Positions 35,201 to 47,400 of a stretch of 64,000 nucleotides of DNA are shown in pieces. The DNA comes from Micromussa lordhowensis (taxonomy: Eukaryota > Cnidaria > Anthozoa > Scleractinia > Lobophylliidae). Numbering within the stretch: position 1 is the stretch's first letter; each line of letters begins with the position of its first letter. Where the stretch lies: assembly GCA_964020085.1 (NCBI GenBank), contig OZ026604.1, positions 21,891,886 to 21,955,885 of the forward strand, in the 5' to 3' direction. The position numbers and the translations under genes were made by a program. The notes under the pieces are model-generated. The model ran no database searches. It saw only the letters and a list, made by a program, of their open reading frames with translations, and was not told the origin of the DNA.

Positions 35201-38200
35201 AGTTGTGTGCATAACTGCAATGATCAATTATGTGTTCATATCTTTCTCTGCAGTTCAAATAATTGCATTCATCTTTCATATTATTCACTTGTATTCTTCA
35301 CCATCTATGGGTATAATTATTACAAACTCACAATGCGACAAGCTCCCAGATGGCTTGATACATGTATCTCAGTTGATAGAGCACTGCACTGGGTTAGAAT
35401 CCTGTTCAGGCCTGAAATTTTTTCAGGCTTTAATTTCACAACTGCCTAAGTTGTGTGCATATTGCAATGACCGTGTATGTCTTCACAAAATGATGTTTAG
35501 TAATACACTCAAGATTGTCTTTGACAAGCACATTTTTGCAGGCTTATTTATCATGATTTCTGTTTTTGTGGCAGTATTCACATCATGGATCCTCTCTAGG
35601 ATTCTCTGCGTTCTTGCTGAGGCAGACTGTTCTCTTTTACATGACAAGTCTATTTCAGCAATTCTATCATTATTGCAGGTGAGAGGCTGTGGTTTACGTC
35701 ATGAATTCCTCACAACCTTTTTATAAGGATTCTTCTCATTAATCACCATACTGTACATAGCATTCTTGAATCATGTGTACTAAAGGCATCCATGGTTGAG
35801 TGTTGATCGATGTCCTTGATTGACATCTTGATTGACACTCGCTTAATATTCATCAACACTTGATCGACATCTCAGTCGACAGTCAGCCGAGAGTCAAATA
35901 ATTTTTGCAGACACCCCATTGTTGATCAACATGTATGAGTTGGTCAACACTCGAGTGTAGATTGAATAGGCTGATTCATTGTTGCGGTCTAGTGTCAACC
36001 GAATATCGATTGAGATGTCCATCAAATATCGATCAAAGTTGAGTGTTGATCGGTGTCCTTGATTGACACTCGCTTAATATTCGTCAACACTTGATCAACA
36101 TCTCAGTCGACAGTCAGCCGAGAGTCAAATAATTTTTGCAGACACCCCATTGTTGATCAACATGTATGAGTTGGTCAACACTCGAGTGTAGATTGAATAG
36201 GCTGATTCATTGTTGCGGTCTAGTGTCAACCGAATATCGATTGAGATGTCCATCAAATATCGATCAAAGTTGAGTGTTGATCGGTGTCCTTGATTGACAC
36301 TCGCTCAATATTCATCAACACTTGATCGACATCTCAGTCGACAGTCAGCCGAGAGTCAAATAATTTTATCGATTGAGATGTCAATCAAATATCGATCAAG
36401 TGTCAATCAAGGGTCAATCTAGGGTATTGATTGAGGGTATCAATCGACAGATGATCACACGTGCCTTTAGTACACGTGATCCACATTGTTGCATGCACTG
36501 TACACATATTTGAACCTGTGCTTTCTTAGGACAACTGAAAACTGAAATCAATTCTTTATTGATAATATATCATTACATGTAGCATCCAAAGTCAAAAGCT
36601 AGTCGCTCGTGGCACCCAGGCACCTCTAGAGCACAGCCCTGGGAGCAGTAAATCTTATAAATATTCTCTATCTGTCAAAGTCATCTCTGATTTATGAGCA
36701 TGCAAAATTTACTTGTACATGTACATATAAGAGATGGTGGAGCCAGATGAGATTAGCCTGTTCCAGGCTCTCGGTAGTTGGGGATGAGCGAAATCGAGCG
36801 AAAAAAAACGAGGGAGGACTAAGGCGAGGAGCGACGGGAGAGCCTGTAAGACTTTCTTTAACGACCCTCTTCTGGTATAGCAGGAGCTGCTATACCCCCT
36901 GATTGGTCAATTTTGACAGTACTGTCAACACTCCGGCGGTTACCTCATATCTTGTCAATCCAAGTTTACCATCTCGCAATTCCATTCTCTAAGAGCTTGA
37001 TAGCCAGGTCTCTGGACTCAAAATTGACCAATCAGAGGGTATAGCAGCTCTTGCTATACCAGAAGAGGGTCGTTAAAGAAAGTCTTACAGGCTCTCCTGC
37101 CGCTCCTCGCCTTAGTCCTCCCTCATTTTTTTCTCGCTCATCTTCGCTCTTCCCCAACTACCAAGAGCCTGGAACAGGCTAGGTGGGATATGTGCCTGGA
37201 GCAGAACAAGCGGGCAACCCTGAGAGTGGCAATCATGAGGCACCGTCACACTCTCAGAATTATTGGAAATACTTATTTATAAATACAGTACATATGTACC
37301 AGCCCATATACCTGAAAAATAAATTTACCGGTAGCAAAGTGGTTGTTAAATTTATATTTCTTTTTTTTCACTTTTCACTAATACAAGTGTATGCAATGTA
37401 TCTTATTAACAGCTAGTTAAAGGAAAAGACCTAGTGTTCTACAACCAGTGTCTCACTGAATTTGTTTCACTCCTGGAGGGTAAGCTTATACCTGTATAGT
37501 ATAGTGTACATGGCACAGTTATTTATATGTAGTGAAACCTCTATTAAGTGGCCACCTATAGGGGAATCCTTGTTTATAATATTAGTCTCATTAGCAGAAG
37601 CAATTCAGTTTTTGATGGAGCTACAAATAAATCAGTTCCGAATATTGAAGGGTCATAGTACAATTAACTCTGCCAATGAATCTATGAGCCTGATGTAGTG
37701 AATACTTTTTGTGCATTGAAGGTTTTTCATTGATTAAAGAAAAAAAAAAGTCAGTGTTCCACATGCTGACAAGTTGGTCACATCTTGACTAATGTCTCCA
37801 GATATACATGTACATGGATTCGGTAGAGCCAGATGTTCATGAGCTGTTTTTCAGTTAAAACTACATAAAAGTGGAAATACTTCAAAAGTGTGTCAAAAGT
37901 TGATGTTTAGAAACGAGGATAAAACTGTTAAATAGGTCTGGGATCCTAAGGAAGCATCTCGTAATGGACCAGACCAAGAAAGTTCAACGTGAAATGGCAA
38001 GTTGTACTTCTGTGAGATGCTGTGAATCATTACAGAGATTATTTTTGGAGAGGGAAGGCATCTTTTGTGCGAGTGAAATACAACCAGGCTAGTATATTTT
38101 GAGAGTGACTTGCACAAATGGCGAGTGCTGCCAAATTTAGTTTCCAACACTTACTTGACCTTTTGTATGTGTGAAACCAAGATCTTTTCTGATTACTAAG

Positions 38201-41200
38201 CTTCTGGTAGAAATTAGACTTGCTACTAATAGACCTTTGCTTAATCTAGGAATTTTAGTAAGTCTAGGCAGAAATGTCTGAATACAATAGCCTCCGACTA
38301 TTTTTACCAACAGTATAGTAATGTACAGCAATGTAATCAATGTTGTTGTTGTAGTTCAACTTTACCCTTGGTACAATCTGGCATTTTTCTTTGTTCTGGT
38401 GTATGGTAATATAATTTATGATAATGAATATAAAACAAAGGAAAACACCAAGTTGTACCAAGGGTAACATTGAACCACAACTGTACACATACATGTATAT
38501 ACTGTACATTGTACCAGTACTAACCCTTTTCATGGTTTACGTTTCTTGTTACATGTGTGACAATTTTTCTTTCCTCTATCTTGCAACAAGGGTTTTCCCT
38601 GAGATGAAGATAATTTGCACGACTGTATACAATGAACTATCTTCAATTCATTTATTTTTCAGATCTACTAACTATTGATGAAAAGTTATTTTCTTCAAAC
38701 TGTCCTACTTTGGATGCCTTGCCACTCTATCTTAGCCATTTTCAGTTTGCAGAAAGAAGCGAGGATGAGGTAAAGCTACTGACTATCATTAGAATATGGC
38801 ATGGTAAAGGTTAAGTCTGGATGTGAGCCAAGTTCCAAGAGGTTACCGTACCTCCACAGGTTATGGCATAAATGGAAGGGGGAACAGGAAGTCTGTAGTA
38901 TTCCCCGTAGCTTGCAACTGATGCTGATGTGGGGAGTCTTTTCAAATACAAATTACAAATACACATGTACAAATTACATTTTATCTCTTTTTTAATGTTA
39001 CTCCCCTGCATGAGCCTCCATAGCAAGGTAATTCCAGAGGGCAGGGCTTAACCTGAATTCCCAAGGTGGTGGGTACCATGCCAGTCAGGAGACAAATGTG
39101 TGGAATAAAATTTTGTTAGTAATATTGCATAATGCACATTTTGTGCAAAGAGACGCTGGAGTCAAGGAGGAAGGGGGAGTGATAGTTTAGATAGGTACAT
39201 GTAGTGAGTGCAAACCTTTCTGTGCCCTCATAAACTACAATAATTGTAGGTGGCTTTATTGTAAAGTGCGGTTCCAGTGCTGTTAATCTTGTCACAGTGT
39301 TGTCTATTTATTGATTTCCATATTTTGTTTCAGGAGGAGCTGAACATGGTGAAGAAATTCATGTGTGTAAAGAATGCAGAAGATTGCTATGCTTTACAAG
39401 AAGCAGTGAGGTTTGTTGCATTCTTTGACACATGTACATGCATGTACACCTACATGTAGATTGTTTTCACATGACATCATCAAATGCCAAAATTCAAAAT
39501 TACAGAGCCACAAAAGCTTTTATCTTCATCAGGCATAAGGGATCTAAATTTACATCTGTTTACAGCTTTTCAGCCCATGAGTGTGTTTGGTAAACTTGGA
39601 AACGAGCACATTTTGAACTTCGGAGTTACAATAGGGTGGTGCATGACACAAACCTACATGTATGATCTTGTTTATTGAGAAATAAACACTTTTCTCATGA
39701 TTTATTATTCACTTTTCTCATGAAGTATTAGGAAAAGTGCTTGTGTAAATGTTTGTTGGCTCAGTTCAATGCTAGGTAGTTTGTAGGGTCGATTTGTTAT
39801 ATAGATTTTGAGTTAAGGGGGTGTTTCTGATGTTGCTGTAAATCTCACATGAAATCAAGGCTAACAAGCTGATGGGCACTGCAGCTCAATATCATACTGA
39901 TCAAAAGGTCTCAGGCAGCAAAGGAAATGAAGTTCAATCAAGAGCATTCCGTTCAAGTGGTAACACCACTGACTGGTCGAAATGTTGTAATAAGACACAA
40001 AAAAAGTAGCAGCAATGTACGGTGTACAATGTCTGCACTTTTGAAGCTAGTGAAAGTATCACGAAAGCTGCCGAGATGATAGGCGATGAGTGAAAGTTGC
40101 ATGGTCTCCTTAGTGTAAACAATGATTTAATCGCCGCATAAGTGGCTAATTTTGTCACTTAAAAGTGAAAATCTCAAAGAACAATTTAGCTCCTGGCATT
40201 GTCAGTGAAAAATACCTAATTATGCAAAAATGGATACCTCATGCCACACAGTTGGGAGGGGGAGGGTTGTAAAAGGGGTTTTGTTTTGGTTGCATCGATT
40301 TTAACAATTTTCTATTTAGACCTGGCTGGCTTCTATCTGTCCGGGTATCATGACAATAATCTAAATATAATTATGTTTCATTATGCAACATTATTAATAC
40401 AACATTAATTCAGAACAGTATAAATAATATTATTACTGTTTACATGTACATATGTCACATGCAGTTTTGCATATTAAGTTATATTCTATTTTGCAGTAAA
40501 ATCATTGGCCGTGTGATTAGTGATGTCTATCAGTTTGCACAGAGCAGTGTAGCCAGTTTATGGACAATCTGCTGCCAACTTCTTCAGACTGGTCTCCTGC
40601 GTATCAAACAGGTAAAGTGTATTTTTCTGAGAGGCTAAGTAAAATAAAACAGAATTAAAATAAGTATCTTAATTGACCACTCCCCAATGGGGCTTTTCAG
40701 GGCCAATGAAACTAAAATACATGTAATGGTGTAACGGATAATGCAAATGAATAAAACATGGTTAAAAATCCTAAGGGGCAGGAGGCAGACCAAGTGTGGC
40801 TGAACAGTTGAACTAGGGTCTACCAAAAAACAACTCCAGTTTAGTGGTCAGAACAGGACTTGAACCTGCAACTTCCAGATTTGAAGTCTGACATCTTAAC
40901 TACTTGGCTATGTTGTCTCAATGGATGGCTAATCCATGGCTACTCCCAATTTTCTTTCTGGATTCCCTTGGCTACAATCGACATTTTCAACATGGTCGTA
41001 ATATGGCAAAAAGACCTTTGTACAGTTAATTGAACCTCACCACAACAGCTACTGTACCTTGGGGACAAATGGTAAGTGGCAGTTGTAGAGAGGTGGCGGT
41101 TATGGGGAGGTAGTGTTGTAAACAAGAAGCCTGTTTTTTCGGAGGTGCAAAGTTTCTTTAAAAAAAAAATGCTTATTTCACATATAGATCTACATGTATT

Positions 41201-41259
41201 GTATGTAACACAGTCAAAATATTAACCCTTTCACCACCAAGGGTCTCCCTTTGACGAAA

Positions 41260-41298
<39 letters not shown>

Positions 41299-41366
41299 GC
41301 CACTGGTGGTTAAAGGGTTAAGGGAGATCAAGGTTTTTTAACCCTTTCACCACCAAGGGTCTCCCT

Positions 41367-41407
<41 letters not shown>

Positions 41408-44400
41408 GTAAGTGGCCACTGGTGGTTAAAGGGTTAATAGTATTTTTAGAGAGCAACCAAGCGTGGTTCGGATCAAGTTTGATGACTTTTTACAATACGA
41501 AATGGGGTTTTGTATACACTGTTCATCAGACACTGGTTAACTGGCCCTTGTCAAAAGGTTATTTTAACAGTCGGGACACATTTTAGTGGCCATTGCCATT
41601 GTAGAGACTTGCACAGAGAGGTAGAGAGGTAAAATAAGAGTGAATGTATGTATGGACTGTCTGCCGGGACCAAAATAAGTGTAGAGTGGTGGTGGTTAGT
41701 GGTGGTTCAACTGTATTTAGTTGGCACCGTTGTTAAATCCTGTTCAGCTTTTAAGCGTATTTTCTAGGCTTTTATAACAACTGCCTCGGTCCTTTCAAGT
41801 TATTCATTGGTGCATAGATTGCTTTAGTTTGTGTACATGCACTCAACAACCTACAATGCATACAATGTGTGACGCCTGTACTGCTTTTGTTATGCAGGCA
41901 GCACTCGATATATTAACTGGCTTGTTACCTTGGAGTGGACTACCCAGTGTGCCGGTCCTGGACAAGTTTGTCAAATGTCTTTGTGGTTTATTGGAGTTAT
42001 TGGTGTCTGGAGTTGTTGGTAAAATACTAGTTAATGGAAGGTAAATAATTAATAATATTTATACAATATTTTGTCTTGGAGTATTTAAAACTACACTGTA
42101 CCTCCCCCCCTCCCTCCACTGAGATTAGATCCTAGTCCATCGCAGGGTACCCCAAGCATTAAATTTGCCTGTACACCTGGGTGTAGAGAGGCACTGGAGA
42201 GTAAAGTGTCTTGCCCAAGAATACAGTCAACACAGTGTCCCCAGCCAGGACTCAAACCTGGACCTGATAGACATGTACAGTACAACATGTACATGTACCC
42301 AGCTGCAGATGCCTTGTATGGATTACTGACTATTCTCCGGCAGTAACACATTCCTGCAGTAGAAGCTTTCTGTTTTAGATGCATTGCAGGTTTTTTCTGG
42401 GTGGAGTTGACAGTGTTGGAAATTATTTTCACTCGCCAAAAAATATGCCACCCCTCCTAAAAAAATCTCCAATGATTTGCAAACCCTACTTTTTTCGGTA
42501 ACCTCATAATCCAGAAACCCATCTCGCCACTTCATCATGGTGGGGCTAAGTTCTTGTCCTTGTCAATTTTACGAGACGCCTCCTTAAGAAAGTGAAAACC
42601 ACCACTAATGCTTTACTGTTTAATGGAACAAACCGTTCAGTATCCGTTTAGTATCTGTTTAACGGATCATGTTTACAAAAATCTTGTATCCATTTAACGA
42701 TTTGAGCAAACTGTTTAAAGACATTTTCCTCATCCGTTTACAAAATAAAAGTATCCGTTTAACGTTTTCGACAAACCGTTTACTGATTCAATGATTCAAT
42801 GGAACCGTTTAACAGTTTCAGCTTTCCGTTTAACGATTTGGTTCAACTGTTTAACGTTTTCAGCTTTCCATTTAAATTTTTTTACAGCCATTTAACGTTT
42901 CATTCAATCCGTTTTTGGACTTTGCCCAACTGTTTAATGTTTTCAGCTATCCGTTTCAATGGATAGCCAAACCGTTTTAAACTGTTTACAGTCCGTTTAA
43001 AACCATTTACAATCCTTTTTTTAGCCGTTAAACAGTAAAGCATTGCGTTACTGGTGGTTTTCCCTTTCCAGGTCACAATTTGTCTGTTATATTCTCGTTT
43101 TTATCATGAACTTTTGACATTCCTTGGAAATTTTTTCACATTTCGGTAGTTTTAACTAAAAACAGCTTAACAAGGAGCTAGCACTACCGAATTTCCATAT
43201 ATCCGTAAAATCGAGGCATTGAATTCTCAATTGATAATTATTTAGGCTTAAATTCCCCCAAAAGAAAAAAAATCATACTCGCCAAACGGGTGAGTCATCA
43301 ATGATTTGTACTTGCCCACTTGTACTTTTACACTTGCATTGGCGAGCAGGCGAGTGCTATTTTCCAACACTGAGTTGATTGCCGTAGCCAATGTACAGCT
43401 TTAAGGGCAAAGGTGTACGTTGTCAGCCAATCCAGCATACATGTAGTTAAAATCAATGTTCTATTCTTGAAATGATTGTACCCACATACAACAAAAAGGA
43501 AAGACATCAAGTCTGTTCAATTGTTTTTCTTTACCCAGAGAGAAGGTCACTGCTCTGGAGGTCAGTATTGCCAAGTGTTTGGAAGTCCTTTCCACACGCC
43601 TTTCACCTGGAAGAGGCGATCATCCTCAACAGCCAGGTTCAACATCAGAAGGAGACTTATATCTCTTTCCTGCATGGCACATCAATCATTTCTTGTTGAA
43701 GCTCAGGACTACACTTCATCAAGGTGGCCTACACAAATTTCTTACCAAAGAACTGAAGGTACTGTACATGTACATGGCTTCACTATTAGAAATAGTAATT
43801 GGACCAAGTGGAGTACAATTCAGGGAGTGATCATGCGAGTAAAAATTATTTCAAAATCAGATAAGTGCAAATCAGATTGTATGAAACAAGGTCCAATCAC
43901 TTATTAATCCTATCTATAACACTAACAGAAAATTGAAAAGTCTTTTGAGAACTTCTTTTGAGCAAAAAAGTCAGCAGTGCTTTCCATAAGTTTCAAAAAC
44001 TGTAGGAAGTACATGTATTGAAAAGGAAGCCATTGAAATGTGTGTAATTAACGTGTGAATGGCGTACACTGTAGGTGTCCAATTACAGGTATTCAATTAC
44101 AAAAATTTTAAATTGGATACCTGTAATTAGACACCCATGTGATCACACACTGATTATGTGACAAATAGGCACATGGAGAACCAATAATGATCAGGAATTT
44201 TGTTGTAGATACAATAATTAATGATGCAAAAAGATGATTTTCCCTTTTGGCCTTGCGCATGGTGTTGGTGATCACAAACGTAACAGTTTGCGTGACATCA
44301 AAAAACATTTGGTTTTTTCTTATTAACAAGGCTCATTACTGTATGATATTGGCAGACTTCTTCTACAAATAATGTGCATTTCAAAAATGTAAACATTTTT

Positions 44401-47400
44401 TCATGATGCTCAGACAAAAAATAATTAAAGTTTAAAAAAGCAAGATAGCAAATACGAGCATCTACATGTACATGTATAACAAGTGCACACAAACTGTTTT
44501 AACTTTTTGAATTCACTATTAATTTTGCTGATATGTTTTTCAGTAAAAGAATTATCAATACAAATGTAATGTCACTTGGCTTACCCCAGAAGAAAACTTC
44601 GCTTTACTGTCCATTTCGTGCCCATTCCTAACGTTCCTTACATCACTCCCACCATTCCATCAATTGTGCCTTATCGTTCCTATCATGCCTTGTCGTTCGT
44701 ACCGTTCATATCGTTCTCAAAACCGTTCCTTCCAAGTATTGTTCCAACCCGGTAGTGTGTAGACATCGTTTCCGACACGTATGCCTGTAGATGACCACAT
44801 TCTGTTGTTCCTTGCATGTCCTTCCTGGTTGGAGATGGTTGTCCCATTTTGGGTTACAACTTTGTGTTAACACTCAGCACAATAATTGGAATTGGCTGGA
44901 TATGCTTGAAATATTACGGAGCCAGCTAAAAAGATGTTCTATTTATTTCCAAACTTGAGGAGAGGGAGAGGAAGGTTCATTCGTTTCATGTGCCTCCACT
45001 TTCTGGTCTGATCTGTTTCTTCTTGGATACATCCAAGAGTTGAAGTACTTAGATATAAATGATCAACTTGTAGAAAGTCAAGGGAAAGCGAAATGTGCCA
45101 CGCGAGACATCAGCGACACAAAATGCATGTAAATAAACAACAAAAAACAGTAACTTTTGTTTGTCAATGAAAGGTAAACTTATGTAAAATTATCTTAAGT
45201 ACAGCCAAATAAACCTTTGAAATATTAAAGTAATTTGCAGATCCCATAATAAATAAGAAAATAAGAAATCTTCTGAGTAACATTTTATAGTCTTCTTCGT
45301 TGCATGACATTCTAATAATTTTGGCTCAAAATGACATTAATTTTGATCCATTGGCAGAGCTTGTTGCCTAGCACATGACAGAAAATCTTCCCACCTCAAA
45401 CGTCATTAGCAGCCGTGAAATCTTCCTGGGGGTAGGGGGACTCACATATGAAAAGGGGCGAGGATGCTCATACATGTAGTCTTGCTTAGGCAAATTTCGG
45501 ATTTTGGCCTTGCTTAGTGTGTTCTGGGCAAAACGCCATGATATTTAGCCGTGAAGGTCTCGTGTAGGGTTGCATGCTAAGAAATATAAAAATATTTAAT
45601 ATGTGTATTTTTATTTTTATTTTTAATTCCTTTTATTTATTTATACATGTATAATCAAAGTTGTCTGTGTTTTAACATAGTCTCTTTTAGGGGTCAAAAA
45701 AAGCTTGGGCCACACCCAAATCAGTCACCTTTAGGGGTTTAATTCAAAATTTCTGATGAGCATTCCCTCCCCTTTCAAATGCGAGACCCCCCTGGGCAAT
45801 CTTCGAGGGCACAATGGGCATGACCGTGTTTGTTACGCCAGAAGTGCAGATTTTCAAGCATAATTATTTTAAAATACATTTAGCTGTTTCTACTCACACA
45901 TTAGCTTAATTGTTTTCTAGCATACAAAATAAAATAAAATTATCATATGAGCAAACATTGTACAAGAAGTTGTAAGATTTTTCCATTTTTCTAAACAGTA
46001 AATTAGAATCAATTAGACAATCGCTTGGGCCACAAATTGAGTGTTAGGCAACACCATGCACAAGTCCTTTTTTACGCGCAACTCATCAGCTACTCTTGTA
46101 GCTTACCTGCTGCTAGTTGATTCATAGCTCAGTCTGTCATGAATTTGGCTTAATGGTATGATGGAGTCATGTTGAAGTGAATTTTGGCAAAGCCTTGAGG
46201 TACTTTTTAACTACAGCTTTCAATAACACATTCAAAATATGCACTTCAACTAACTTACATTTTCCTGTTAGCAGGTATCATATATCACAAGCTAAACTGG
46301 AGGAAAAGTCACCAAATTTTACACTTTTCTTACATCTTGTAAAATCAAGATGGAAGCCTGAGACAAAAGCGGGTGATACCAAAAAATGGATTCCCTGTCT
46401 CCCCTGACTGCCAAAATAATAGCCAATAATTTTCGTAAAGATATGTTTGTAATCCCCTAAAATGTTGTAAATATCATAACTTTAAGTACAAATGTATATT
46501 GTTTGGCCCCAAACTTTCTTTAACTTTTTGTGTATAATTTTTATTTGTTGTACTTTTTTGTTACTTTTTAATGGACTCTACATGTAGTAGTTATTATAGT
46601 AGTAGTAATAAGTAGTATAATGAACTTGTAATTTGCTTTGTTTGTACTACATGTACTCAATGAAAATTTAAAAATTAAAAACTTTCATTAACACGTGAAC
46701 TCTGCTCATTCAATGTTTTATGTTTTCACTGCCGTCAGTCATGTTAGCGGACCTCTTAGGAAACAGAAGTTTTCCTCAACAGGTTCCAAAGTTCCTGTCT
46801 GTGGGTTGTGATTGGTAGACTTTGTTCCATTATAGATGACTTTGTTTCCAATTTGTTTCTCTCTTCAAGGATTGTTCATTGTCATTATTATTATAATTAT
46901 TGATAGCAGCTAAAAATGTAAATTCAGAGGTTTTGTGCTATTGAAAGGTAAAAGTAAAATACTGTTAGTAGATTATTTTTACATTCAAATTGGATCATGT
47001 GTACTAAAGGCATCCGAGGTCAAGTGTTAATCAATACCCTCGACTGATATCCATAATTGATACGCAATCAACTCTCCATTGACACCTTGGTTGACAATCA
47101 ACCGACACTCCATCAACATCTCAGTCAAATGTCAGTTGAGAGTCAACTCGTTTTCGATCAATTCATACGAGTTGGTCAACACTCAGCCAACTATTGACTG
47201 TCTGTTGATCAAGTGTCGATAGGGTGTCAACCACGTATGGATCGGAATGCCGATTTAGTATTGATCAAGAGTGTCAATCAACACTTGACAGGGGATGCCT
47301 TAAGTACACATGATCCTTCAAATTAAATTAAACATGTTCAATTCTGCCTCTACTAATCAGGAGCTATTTCAAATTAAGCTGTTTGATTTATGACCTGGTG

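Noticed and set aside
42594..43061. CRISPR-like array
   Set aside because: Regular short motif spacing, but units are degenerate, spacers are not unique sequences of set length, and the context is eukaryotic and intronic.
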